Source: Lachnospiraceae bacterium (lineage in GTDB: Bacteria > Bacillota > Clostridia > Lachnospirales > Lachnospiraceae). From it: 64,000 nt of DNA. Below, piece by piece: positions 15,952 through 24,060 of the stretch; position 1 is the first letter of the stretch; each line of letters begins with the position of its first letter. The notes under the pieces were generated by a model, which made no database searches, was not told where the DNA came from, and saw only the letters and a program-made list of their open reading frames with translations. A program made the position numbers and the translations under genes. The stretch lies in contig JAAUZJ010000017.1 of NCBI GenBank assembly GCA_014804695.1, forward strand, positions 62,001 to 126,000. Reading direction: 5' to 3'.

Positions 15952-16020
15952 TTGGAATAAATCATCTAATTATTTCTATATTTATAATTCGAATCGCTAA
16001 TATTAGAATAAATATTCCAA
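15952..16020. promoter_or_regulatory. Divergent operator region with TTGGAATAAA boxes
   Basis: TTGGAATAA at 15952-15960 and the near-palindrome TTAGAATAAATATTCCAA at 16003-16020 share one half-site, and ATTCGAAT lies between them. The region separates the leftward replication operon from the rightward repressor-like gene at 16037, so the latter probably binds here. Very AT-rich with several possible -10 elements; exact start sites cannot be set. Confidence 0.55.
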
Positions 16021-16036
16021 TATTAGGAGGTATACA

Positions 16037-16792
16037 ATGAAAAAGGCAGAGTGGATGAAAAATGAAAGGATGTTATCTCTGATTGACAACCATAACCCCC
16101 AAATAAAAACCCCATTGGAACTTGCCAGACTACTTTATGATGAATGTTTTGAATTATTAAAAGCATCTGAAATAAAATTTGTATACAATTCTCGCTTTAC
16201 CTATAACAGTCCAGAAAATAATAGTTATAGGCAAGCCATTGATACAATTTATAAAAGAGTAAAAATAGATTTGCGCAATACAGATTTTAAAGGAACGAGT
16301 GGAGAGTATATGTTGGCATATTGCAAATTTTTCCATTGTTCCGCAGATTATCTTCTTGGATTAATAGAAATGCCAACACATGCGGAAACAGATATTCATG
16401 CTGAAACAGGACTTTCGACAAAGGCAATAGAGCAATTGATTAAGTGGAATGAAAAAACAAAACTGCCAAATTGTAGATCTTACCATAACTCCATCTTATT
16501 CATTAGCGATTTGTTAGAGTGTTGTGGCATTCAAGCGACTGCCCTAGCCGACAATGTTTCTAATTGTTTATTCTGGAAAAAAATAAGTGAAACCCAAAAT
16601 CTTACTTCCAAAATTACCAAGAATAAATATGATAAATATGAAGTTGCAAGAGTACGTACATCTTATAAATTTATGGACTGCCTTGAATATATATATAAAC
16701 ATTCTAAAAATATCCCAACTGAAGAATGGCTACAAGCAACCTACCCCAAAACTGATAAAGAAAAATACTTGGATGAAATCTTAGGCGTATAA
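16037..16792 (+). CDS. Putative phage-type repressor
   Basis: 251 residues, with TTAGGAGGTATACA before the ATG. The N-terminal part contains a variant XRE-like helix-turn-helix with a long insert (TPLELARLLYDECFELLK ... SGEYMLAYCKFFHCSADYLLGLIEMP). The final FFHCSADYLLGL is the hallmark end of such domains in Firmicutes phage repressors. The C-terminal 120 residues are helical and basic with no peptidase motif. It faces the replication operon across shared operators, so it probably keeps replication and excision silent. It ends before a terminator at 16810. Confidence 0.75.
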   Translation: MKKAEWMKNERMLSLIDNHNPQIKTPLELARLLYDECFELLKASEIKFVYNSRFTYNSPENNSYRQAIDTIYKRVKIDLRNTDFKGTSGEYMLAYCKFFHCSADYLLGLIEMPTHAETDIHAETGLSTKAIEQLIKWNEKTKLPNCRSYHNSILFISDLLECCGIQATALADNVSNCLFWKKISETQNLTSKITKNKYDKYEVARVRTSYKFMDCLEYIYKHSKNIPTEEWLQATYPKTDKEKYLDEILGV

Positions 16793-16809
16793 TTTCTATT
16801 TGCATACTA

Positions 16810-16847
16810 AAAAGCACCCGATACCAATCAAGGCATTGAGTGCTTTT
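16810..16847 (+). terminator. Terminator after the repressor-like gene
   Basis: AAAAGCAC (16810-16817) pairs with GTGCTTTT (16840-16847) with a 22-base loop, then CTCTTC. It may also serve the leftward SAP-domain gene that ends at 16900. Confidence 0.5.
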
Positions 16848-16899
16848 CTCTTCTAAGACTCTATTAAATTTAGATAATATATACATTACACCACAACCA

Positions 16900-18024
16900 T
16901 TATAAAAACTTCTTAATATAGTTCTCATACCTTGTGCATATATAATTTGTGTATTGCTCTGAATCAAAACGTTCATTATTGAGTAAATCGTATATGGCAT
17001 CAGCCATATCCATTTTGTCAAATATACAGTATGGCAATATCTGCAAATCATATATAATATCCAAAATCTGTTCATTGTAGTATCCCCTTAATTCAACTAT
17101 CCTCTCCAAAGAGTGTCCATTAAAAGTATCTTTATATGCTCTTATGTACCACTTTTGTTTTTCAATTCCATCATCTTTAATTCGTTCCAAATTAAAAAAA
17201 TATGGATGGCTTGCCAAATTAGTAGAAAAATACAGCCTGTATATATAATACCTTATTGCTAAATCATATCTGCCCTCATCATACAGAGACTCGCCCAGCC
17301 AAAAGTAAATCATTTCCAATCTCGAAAACCATTGTTTGGATTGATATGTGAATGCTTTTTCATTAAGCGCTTGGAATATAGTGTCGTGAAATTTTCGCCT
17401 TCTCCCTTGCAATATGCGATACTTGTTAAATTCCTCGAAAGTTACTCCATAAGATTTCCTGTGCCACATATAATAATCTCCATTTTCTTCCAGAAAATCA
17501 TATCCTTTTTCGGTCACGAAAAGCCTGTCACACTTTGAAACTATCAAAGATTTTAATTCATCATCAATGCTATTTTCAATGCGTTCTATCAAATCAGCCT
17601 TTTTCCCAGTCTTTTTTAAACCAATGCTATCCAGTATAGTTTTGAGTTCCGGAACCTTATACAAGTTTATTGCTTCATGAAAATCCGCTTTTCTAAAATA
17701 TCCTTTCTCATAAAGCCATTTGTGCAATGTGCTTATATTCATAATTCCATAACGTCCCTCGAAATATAAGGAATAACGGTCATTGCTTTCTATTTTGGAT
17801 CCATTTTGATTTCCGCTTAACAATATAGCGGCACATAGCTTCACTTCTGGAATATTAAAATTTCTCCCATTAAATGTAATTTCCCTGTAGTTATTAACTT
17901 CTCTATATTCTTCATCAAATCTATCATGGTAAAGGACGTCTCTGTTATTGCCTTTTCTTATATTCCCCATTTCTCTTGTGCTTTCCAATTTAAAAGCATC
18001 TATTATTTTACTTATGAATGACAT
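16900..18024 (-). CDS. SAP-domain protein, cargo of element A
   Basis: The ATG at 18024 (MSFISKIIDAFKLE) follows GGAAAGGTGGG; the TTG at 18045 is less likely. 374 residues. A SAP DNA-binding motif lies near residues 120-155 (YKVPELKTILDSIGLKKTGKKADLIERI, read in two halves). The rest is helical, with a part (WLGESLYDEGRYDLAIRYYI) that looks like a tetratricopeptide unit. SAP domains bind AT-rich or structured DNA and occur in defence and cargo genes of mobile elements. Its lower GC and placement with a DUF2513 gene between the element's core modules mark it as cargo. Enzyme activity is not evident. Confidence 0.75.
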   Translation of the reverse strand: MSFISKIIDAFKLESTREMGNIRKGNNRDVLYHDRFDEEYREVNNYREITFNGRNFNIPEVKLCAAILLSGNQNGSKIESNDRYSLYFEGRYGIMNISTLHKWLYEKGYFRKADFHEAINLYKVPELKTILDSIGLKKTGKKADLIERIENSIDDELKSLIVSKCDRLFVTEKGYDFLEENGDYYMWHRKSYGVTFEEFNKYRILQGRRRKFHDTIFQALNEKAFTYQSKQWFSRLEMIYFWLGESLYDEGRYDLAIRYYIYRLYFSTNLASHPYFFNLERIKDDGIEKQKWYIRAYKDTFNGHSLERIVELRGYYNEQILDIIYDLQILPYCIFDKMDMADAIYDLLNNERFDSEQYTNYICTRYENYIKKFL

Positions 18025-18199
18025 GCATTTTCCCACCTTTCCCAAATACCTACATCATAGCAGATAATGTCGGTAAAGGGAATAAAAAGAGAGTAGCGAA
18101 ATACTCCCTATGTACTACCAATATTTACTTTTTCTCACTTATTTCCTATAATGTGAATACCAGACTGCCATCTGGAATACGAAAGAAAGGAGATTGCTA

Positions 18200-18583
18200 A
18201 TGCAAATTGATAATGAATGTGTTCGTGAAATCCTGTTCACTATTGAAGAGGAAACCACAATTGATAAAGGCTGGCACATGATGGGCGCAGTAAGTAGTTG
18301 TCGAAGACTGGAAAAGTATAAAGGAACTGGAAAAGTTCCATATCATGTGAGATACCTTGAAATGAAAAATATGATATATCTCCCTGACAAAAAAATTCCA
18401 GATACTTACGACTTAACACCCGATGGACACGAATTTCTTGCAAACATAAGAGAAGATAATAACTGGAACAAAATAAAAGGAATATCTTCTAGTATTGGAT
18501 TTGCAAGTCTTAAGGCCATTTCTGCAATAGCAGAAGGTGTCGCAACCGCCGCTATCAATCAGCAATTAGGGTTTCCCAAATAA
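18200..18583 (+). CDS. DUF2513-type protein, element A copy
   Basis: The ATG at 18200 (MQIDNECVREILFTIEEETT) follows AAAGGAGATTGCTA. 127 residues, the normal size of the family. Family features: an N-terminal VREILFxIEE helix, YLEMKNMIYLPD, a winged-helix-like LTPDGHEFLANIREDNNWNK, and a C-terminal amphipathic or hydrophobic Ala-rich segment (AISAIAEGVATAAINQQL). Function is unknown, but members are common in ICEs and defence islands. A second copy lies at 34568-34966 in element B. It is convergent with a small membrane-protein gene. Confidence 0.8.
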   Translation: MQIDNECVREILFTIEEETTIDKGWHMMGAVSSCRRLEKYKGTGKVPYHVRYLEMKNMIYLPDKKIPDTYDLTPDGHEFLANIREDNNWNKIKGISSSIGFASLKAISAIAEGVATAAINQQLGFPK

Positions 18584-18763
18584 ATCCTGTATGTACTTCT
18601 TTGTACACCATCCGATAAGCCTTTGCATGTCCTTGTCGGATGGTTGCCGAAAGTGATTTTCCTCCATCCACGCAACATAAGCTGTCAACGACAACTTTAT
18701 TGATGCAAGCAGTATTAAAAGAACTGCTATGATAAGCAAAAGTACTATATTGATTTTCCACAC
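18566..18763 (-). CDS. 65-residue membrane protein
   Basis: GTG start. The N-terminal hydrophobic span is INIVLLLIIAVLLILLAS. A cytoplasmic tail follows with HFRQPSDKDMQRLIGWCTKKY. Small proteins with this layout (one span, then a DM-R-I-WC helix) are common in Clostridia, which supports a real gene. The ribosome binding site is weak (AGGGG next to the start). It overlaps the end of the convergent DUF2513 gene by 18 bp and lies downstream of the tape measure gene in the same direction. Confidence 0.5.
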   Translation of the reverse strand: MWKINIVLLLIIAVLLILLASIKLSLTAYVAWMEENHFRQPSDKDMQRLIGWCTKKYIQDLFGKP

Positions 18764-18856
18764 CCCCTAATCCAAAATTATATTATCTTAAAAAAGAAAT
18801 CCGTACCATTCTAATTGTTTTTACACTTTGTTGATGCATCCAAGGAAATGAGAACT

Positions 18857-21800
18857 TTATGCAAATGCATATTTTCCATGCTGTTTATAATACTCACCAT
18901 TAAGTTTTTGCATAAGCTGTATTAGCTTATATCCCTCACATTCAACGGTAAGATTAAGGTTTATTTCTTGACCGTTGCCACCGCTTGATAATCCAAGCTG
19001 ATTTAATATTTCCATAAATCCTTCTTTGTTTGCTTGTTTTATCATTTCGAGCGGAGCTTCTACATTCGTTCCACGTTTCTGGTCACCCAATACCGCTAGA
19101 AATTCTCTATTTGCCGGAATAACTGCACCTGTGGCAAGTCGTGGAATTTCGGCGGTTTGCAGGGCGGCAATGGCAGGATTTGTTAAAGTGTAATTGTATG
19201 TAGCGGCTCTACCGCCAACTGCTCCGCCGAACGCACCACCAAGACCGCCGCCTAATGCAGATTTAGCCGCGCCAGATATGCCGTTAATTGCAGTTTGAAT
19301 ATCTTTTATTCTATTTGTTATCCAGTCTATTATTGGCTGTACGGCTGTTTTTATGGAATTAAATGCATTGCTTATTTTGGTTTTAAAGCCTTCCCATGTT
19401 TCATTCCACTTAATTTTTAGTTCTTCAAGTTTGTTTGAAACATTTGTTTTGATTTCGCTTATTTTATTGCTTATAGACGTTTTGATTGCCTCCCAAGCCT
19501 CCGCTTGTCTTTCTCCAAGCGTGACAAATGCATTATATATATCATCACCCCAAAGCGATAACGCTTCTTTCCAACTGCCGTCAGTTAAAGAGTCTTTAAA
19601 TCGTTGGAAGAATCCATTTTCACCAAACCATTTAAAGTTTTTATATTCGTTTGATAGTTCTTCATCAAAACTCATTAATGGGGCCAATATGTAATTATCC
19701 AGTAACCTTCCAAATATGCCGCCGCCCAGAGCGCCTGCTATTCCACCAATTAAAGTTGCTCCTATAGCCACACCTGCCGTTGCAACCGATCCACCAGTAA
19801 TTAACGCTCCTAAATCAGCAGTAAGCAATCCGCCAATACCTCCTGCTCCTGCTATTCCACTTGAAATTCCATTAATTAAAAGTGATCCTATGTCAACAAG
19901 CGCTGTTTTGCTCATTGACAGTCCTGTTTTCATAAGATTCAGCAATCCCTCTGCAAGCATCAGCGCCATATCGCCCAAAGTTATAAACGTTCCGGCAATT
20001 CCGCTGACTATCACTCTTGCGATAGTCGCAAAACCGCTAAGCCCGGCCGTAAATGCTCCGGCAATGCCTTTAAGTATTGCGCCTGCTATTCCGTCAAATT
20101 CGACAAGCCCGACTAATAAAACTCTTTCCAGTCCCTTAAGAATTGCACCGGCCACAGTATCAAATGCAAATCCAACTGCATTTAATGCAAGCTTTGTTGA
20201 TAAGGCAATTAAAATAATTTCTGCAACATCCCCAAAATCAAGTTCTTCAAAAACCCCTTTTAAGGTATCTTTTATGGCATTTGCAACCTCCGAAAATTTT
20301 ATTTCCGATACAAATGTCTTTAAGAAATCAATTGCTGTTTGCAGACCTGCCCCAATAGTTCTTCCTACATCTTCCCACTTGGTTTTCTCGATAAACTCAT
20401 TTAACCATTCTGCCAAATGAGTTGCTAGAGATTTAATGCCGGATTTTATCTTTTCCCAGTCAAGTTTCTCTAACGCTGTATTTATTCCATAAGCAACACT
20501 GTCTGCAAACCTAGTCCAGGGAAATGTTTCTGCAAAGTTATATATCGCTTCAAATACTCCGTTTATGCCTGTGGCAAGAGTATCTCCCAACTTCCAGTAA
20601 GCTATATTACTCAAAGCATTTCCCAGACCTGTCGCAATTGACTTTCCAAAATCCGCAAAATCAAAATTATGTACAAATAAATACAACCCATGTATGATTG
20701 TGTTTATTGCTTTTGCAATGGTGTTTCCTAAGTCACCCCATGTTTTTGCAGCATCAAATATTGTATTAAAGAAATTGGCAAGTCCTTTGGCAAATCCTGT
20801 TACGGCATGGGAAATAACTTTCCAATCAAGAGCATCAATAATGCCTTGTACACCATCAACTATTGCCTGTCCAAGACTATCCCAGTGCAAAGACCATACA
20901 AATTCATCAAGAAATTCAAACATGGAATTTACTGATTGTGCTATAGTTTGCCCTATTACCCTGAATAATCTTGGCGTTTCAAGGAAACCATTAAGAAGCG
21001 TAGCAATAGACTTTGCTACTTTTCTCAATGTCTTTTTAATTTTGTTCCAGGGTATGCTTTCCAACGCTTTTTTTAATTTATTTCCTAGTAATTTGCCTAA
21101 CTCATAAAAATCTGAGTTTTCCCACATATCTTTAAGCCATTTGACAATGTCTTTAAGCTTGTCGGATATGGGTACTTCTTCAAACATTGTGCCCGCGCCG
21201 CCGTCCGTCTCAGTGCTTGCACCAGATGTAAGATTATTAAGATTGTCAAGGTTGCTAAGTTGTTTGTTCTGTGCCTTATTCTGGTCTTTTATAGCCTCGG
21301 TTGTCTGTCTGATTGCCTTTGTATACTTTTTCTGGCCTGTAATAGCTGCCATGAACTGTCCAACCACATTCATAAGATTAATCATGTAATCAGTCAGCTT
21401 TTGTATGTATGGTATAGCGATTTCTACCAAAGGGCGGAAGGCCGCTGCAAAAGCATTTTTAAGAGTTAAGGCGCTTGCTTTTAAACTGTCAATGGAATTT
21501 TTAAAAGCTACCATGCCCTTATCGTTGTAAAGATTGGTAAAACCCTCTTTTATTGCTGTTCGTAATTTGTTAATAAGCGCATAAATACTCCTGATTCCAA
21601 GTCCATACTTAAGTATGCTTTTAAAGCCTAAACCAAGAAGATTATTTGTACTTTTTGTGCTTTTCCCCAATTTAAGCATTGCTGATGCGGCTTTCTTTAT
21701 CTGTTTGCTCAAAAAACCAAAAGAGGATGTCGCCGTTCTTTTTACAGCGCTTGCCATGGTTGATAAAACACCTTTGGCAACCTGCCCAAGTTTTCTGTAA

Positions 21801-22651
21801 CTTTCTTTTACATCCTTAATACCGTTGTTATAATCCTTAATTTTTTGCTCAATATTAGCAATTTCTTGTTTTGCAGAATCGTATTGCTGATATCCTACTC
21901 CAATGCCAGCAGACTCCATATTTGCAATCTCTTGCAAAAGCTGTTTTCTCCGCTCCGCCATCTCCACAATCCGCTGATTTCCAACAACAGCATTTTCACG
22001 GATATGCGCGAGGCGCTCTTCTTCCGCGGCTTCTTCTTCAATAGCTTTTACCCTGCGTTCTTCCTTTTCTACATTCTGCGTTATCTTTAATCCAAGTGCG
22101 TCTGCGGCAGTCTGCAATGCAGAATACATCTGCATCTGTTTCTGCTCTGCTGCAGCAATCTCCTGTTTTACCCTGCTTGTATCTACCGGGACATAGGCTT
22201 TATCCGTTGCAACGAACTCTTTTATATCAGCTTCAAGTATCCTGATTTTTCTTTCAGCATCTGAAATATCCAGTTCCAGTCTCGGCGGAGTTTCTTTGCC
22301 TAATGCTGCAAACGCATCACGTCTTTCGTACAGTCTGTCAAGAGAGGCTTTCGCTTTATCTAAATCCTTTGACAGTTCCTTAAATTCGGCAGTTTCTACC
22401 TTTTGCCTTTGTAAATCATGGAGCCTGCTTGCAAGATCTTTTACTTTTTGCTCCTGATTTGCATACTGCTGATTTAGTTTCACAAAGGCATCCGTCTGTT
22501 TCTGCAAAGCGACTTTTGCACTTTCTCCAAGGCTATCAGACACAGTTTTAGCCATGCGACGAGCATTGGCTTCAAGTTCTTTGCTTCCCGCTTTAAACCC
22601 TTTTGTTTCAATTTCTGTCCCTATCCTTATACTTCCGTCATACTGCGCCAT
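18857..22651 (-). CDS. Phage tail tape measure protein
   Basis: 1264 residues. The N terminus (MAQYDGSIRIGTEIETKGFK) is typical of tape measure proteins of Firmicutes siphophages and is followed by a long coiled coil (about 30-290). Residues about 480-830 hold degenerate repeats of about 40 residues with regular Trp/Phe (for example WKVISHAVTGFAKGLANFF). A hydrophobic Gly/Ala-rich segment spans about 880-1010, and the C terminus ends GEYYKQHGKYAFA. Such proteins set tail length and aid DNA entry. It is intact, yet no capsid, portal, terminase, tube or baseplate gene is present in element A. It could be a satellite module or a prophage remnant. Confidence 0.88.
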   Translation of the reverse strand: MAQYDGSIRIGTEIETKGFKAGSKELEANARRMAKTVSDSLGESAKVALQKQTDAFVKLNQQYANQEQKVKDLASRLHDLQRQKVETAEFKELSKDLDKAKASLDRLYERRDAFAALGKETPPRLELDISDAERKIRILEADIKEFVATDKAYVPVDTSRVKQEIAAAEQKQMQMYSALQTAADALGLKITQNVEKEERRVKAIEEEAAEEERLAHIRENAVVGNQRIVEMAERRKQLLQEIANMESAGIGVGYQQYDSAKQEIANIEQKIKDYNNGIKDVKESYRKLGQVAKGVLSTMASAVKRTATSSFGFLSKQIKKAASAMLKLGKSTKSTNNLLGLGFKSILKYGLGIRSIYALINKLRTAIKEGFTNLYNDKGMVAFKNSIDSLKASALTLKNAFAAAFRPLVEIAIPYIQKLTDYMINLMNVVGQFMAAITGQKKYTKAIRQTTEAIKDQNKAQNKQLSNLDNLNNLTSGASTETDGGAGTMFEEVPISDKLKDIVKWLKDMWENSDFYELGKLLGNKLKKALESIPWNKIKKTLRKVAKSIATLLNGFLETPRLFRVIGQTIAQSVNSMFEFLDEFVWSLHWDSLGQAIVDGVQGIIDALDWKVISHAVTGFAKGLANFFNTIFDAAKTWGDLGNTIAKAINTIIHGLYLFVHNFDFADFGKSIATGLGNALSNIAYWKLGDTLATGINGVFEAIYNFAETFPWTRFADSVAYGINTALEKLDWEKIKSGIKSLATHLAEWLNEFIEKTKWEDVGRTIGAGLQTAIDFLKTFVSEIKFSEVANAIKDTLKGVFEELDFGDVAEIILIALSTKLALNAVGFAFDTVAGAILKGLERVLLVGLVEFDGIAGAILKGIAGAFTAGLSGFATIARVIVSGIAGTFITLGDMALMLAEGLLNLMKTGLSMSKTALVDIGSLLINGISSGIAGAGGIGGLLTADLGALITGGSVATAGVAIGATLIGGIAGALGGGIFGRLLDNYILAPLMSFDEELSNEYKNFKWFGENGFFQRFKDSLTDGSWKEALSLWGDDIYNAFVTLGERQAEAWEAIKTSISNKISEIKTNVSNKLEELKIKWNETWEGFKTKISNAFNSIKTAVQPIIDWITNRIKDIQTAINGISGAAKSALGGGLGGAFGGAVGGRAATYNYTLTNPAIAALQTAEIPRLATGAVIPANREFLAVLGDQKRGTNVEAPLEMIKQANKEGFMEILNQLGLSSGGNGQEINLNLTVECEGYKLIQLMQKLNGEYYKQHGKYAFA

Positions 22652-22671
22652 AACTCACCTCAAACAAAAAA

Positions 22672-22708
22672 GTGCCAATAAACACGCATTACACGCATCT
22701 ACTGGCAC
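22672..22708 (-). terminator. Hairpin just before the tape measure gene
   Basis: On minus, GTGCCA and TGGCAC (arms at 22703-22708 and 22672-22677) enclose 25 bases and are followed by CTTTTTTGTTTG, about 20 bases before the tape measure ATG. This could partly terminate the transcript between the chaperone genes and the tape measure gene. Confidence 0.45.
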
Positions 22709-22744
22709 CTCTTAGCCGTTACCCATGACCTCTTACATGAGCCA

Positions 22745-22876
22745 TTATTTTGATTTTCTAATTTTCTTCTCCACCTCTAATATAATAATCTTGCCACTTT
22801 TGTTCCGCTTCACCTCCGCGGTGTTATCGCGTGACAAGATATCAAATATTATATTCACATCAATGTTTCTTTCCAC
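22745..22876 (-). CDS. 43-residue protein before the tape measure gene
   Basis: A GTG start at 22876 lies 8 bases from AAGGAG, giving a peptide that begins MERNIDVNIIFDILSRDN and ends EKKIRKSK. It overlaps the last codons of the 174-residue gene in the +1 frame. In tailed phages the place between the first tail chaperone and the tape measure gene is normally held by a second chaperone, often made by frameshifting. This short frame fits that position, but no slippery heptamer is clear. It may be a separate protein. Confidence 0.6.
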   Translation of the reverse strand: MERNIDVNIIFDILSRDNTAEVKRNKSGKIIILEVEKKIRKSK

Positions 22877-23384
22877 GTCGCTTTCTCCTTTTAGTCACAG
22901 CTTTATTCTTTCCCGAATTGTGACTGCCGAAATGAATGTATTGCCCTATAGATCTAATACGTTCTTTCTCACTGTCATCTACTCTACGACCAAATAATTC
23001 TTCTAATACCGGTAGCATCTTATCATAAAAATCTATGAAACATTCTGCTCCGGGCATGAAATCCGGAACTTCTTTATATAGCTTGTTGAAATATTTTTTT
23101 AACGTACCTTGTCCAAAAATGTTGTCTATCTTTTCAGCCGATTCCTCATAGAATCTCACTTTTATCATGATCTTTTCTACTATTTTATTTCCATGTCCAG
23201 AAATGACGCGGACTTTATCTATCTCCTGGCATCTTCGTGGAATATCTTTAGCCGCATCTGCTATCTGTTTATATGTTTCCTGGAATCTGTCGAAAAGTTC
23301 CATATCCCCTGTAGATATGTCAATATGGTCACCCATATCATTCAATTCAATTTTATAAAGCTTTGCATCAGTCCCCTTGCCCAT
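22860..23384 (-). CDS. Putative tail assembly chaperone
   Basis: 174 residues. The N terminus LYKIELNDMGDHIDISTGD followed by LFDRFQETYKQIADAAKDI is the pattern of gpG-like tail chaperones found directly upstream of tape measure genes. The middle holds IMIKVRFYEESAEKIDNIFG and the C terminus a basic tail KRRKRRGKKH. By analogy it would coat the tape measure protein during tail assembly. It overlaps the small gene above (23368-23384) and the 43-residue gene below. Identification rests mainly on position and N-terminal pattern. Confidence 0.6.
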   Translation of the reverse strand: MGKGTDAKLYKIELNDMGDHIDISTGDMELFDRFQETYKQIADAAKDIPRRCQEIDKVRVISGHGNKIVEKIMIKVRFYEESAEKIDNIFGQGTLKKYFNKLYKEVPDFMPGAECFIDFYDKMLPVLEELFGRRVDDSEKERIRSIGQYIHFGSHNSGKNKAVTKRRKRRGKKH

Positions 23385-23556
23385 CTATTCTCACATCTCC
23401 TTTTGCTTTCTTTTCCCAGTACCGTACCTGGTAATTTTTCACTCTTTCTGGATTAGCGGCACGCCATTCCCTCTGCTTCTGGTTAATCTTTTCTCTATTC
23501 TTATGGCGGTATTCTCGTTTATAAATCCGTCTTGCTTCCTGTGCTTCTAATGTCAT
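23368..23556 (-). CDS. 62-residue basic phage-type protein
   Basis: MTLEAQEARRIYKREYRHKN starts a very basic protein rich in Arg, Lys and aromatic residues (WRAANPERVKNYQVRYWEKK). This composition is typical of small phage DNA- or RNA-binding proteins. It is the first gene of the leftward tail cassette and overlaps the putative chaperone gene by 17 bp. No family name. Confidence 0.6.
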   Translation of the reverse strand: MTLEAQEARRIYKREYRHKNREKINQKQREWRAANPERVKNYQVRYWEKKAKGDVRIDGQGD

Positions 23557-23711
23557 TTCAGTCGCCCTCTTCTTCTTTCTCTTCTCTTTCTTTATTATCC
23601 TATATTTTTACAATAGCGTTGTACCATTTATTTTAAAAATAATCTTAGGATTAAAGTTAAATCTGATTAGAAAACATTACCATCAATCCAGTAAATAAAA
23701 AATAATAAAAT

Positions 23712-23749
23712 AAAGCCCTCTCTACTTCACTTCAGGTAGAAAGGGCTTT
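23712..23749. terminator. Bidirectional terminator near the right end of element A
   Basis: AAAGCCCTCTCTAC (23712-23725) pairs with GTAGAAAGGGCTTT (23736-23749), one mismatch, with T-rich DNA on both sides. It closes the gene-bearing part of element A. The 23557-24060 interval has no gene; besides this hairpin it holds the repeats and core listed next. Confidence 0.7.
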
Positions 23750-23768
23750 CATTTTTAAAATTATATTG

Positions 23769-23791
23769 AATTGAGATAAATTTGAGATAAA
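23769..23791. repeat. Integrase 1 arm repeat at the right end of element A
   Basis: The 23-bp block AATTGAGATAAATTTGAGAT plus AAA is identical and in the same orientation to 4597-4619 beside integrase 1, 19.2 kb away. It lies about 80 bp inside the second core-like sequence. This is the main sequence evidence for the element boundary. Confidence 0.65.
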
Positions 23792-23870
23792 ACCGCCGTT
23801 TTTGCAATAGTACAGCAACAAACATTCCCTTATTTTCGGGCTTTTTTGGTTTTAAAATCAGTTAAGGCTC

Positions 23871-23884
23871 TTCATCGTCGGGAA
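23871..23884. other. Candidate att core at the junction of elements A and B
   Basis: TTCATCGTCGGGAA matches the 4457-4470 core with one change. It lies between the integrase 1-type arm repeats on its left and the integrase 2-type arm repeats on its right, as expected for the junction of two tandem elements using the same target. Confidence 0.5.
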
Positions 23885-23989
23885 TACCATAGAAGATAAA
23901 GTATTATTCCTCATTATCAGGTATTATCAAACATTGGTCACATTTTCAAAACGTATTATAAGGTATTATTACGTACCATGCAAGCAAAA

Positions 23990-24029
23990 TTTGTAGTAAC
24001 TTTGTAGTAAATCAAATAATTTGTAGTTA
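23990..24029. repeat. Three arm-like direct repeats of integrase 2
   Basis: TTTGTAGTAA occurs at 23990-23999 and 24001-24010, with TTTGTAGTTA at 24020-24029, ending about 30 bp from the integrase 2 stop codon. The layout mirrors the three TTGAGATAAA repeats beside integrase 1, but the word differs, so the two integrases probably recognise different arm sites. Confidence 0.55.
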
Positions 24030-24060
24030 TAATTCACACATTCAATTTTAGGACTCCCTC

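Noticed and set aside
19716-20420. 234-codon plus-strand frame rich in Pro, Ser and Ala
   Set aside because: Antisense shadow of the Gly/Ala-rich part of the tape measure gene, without initiation signals.
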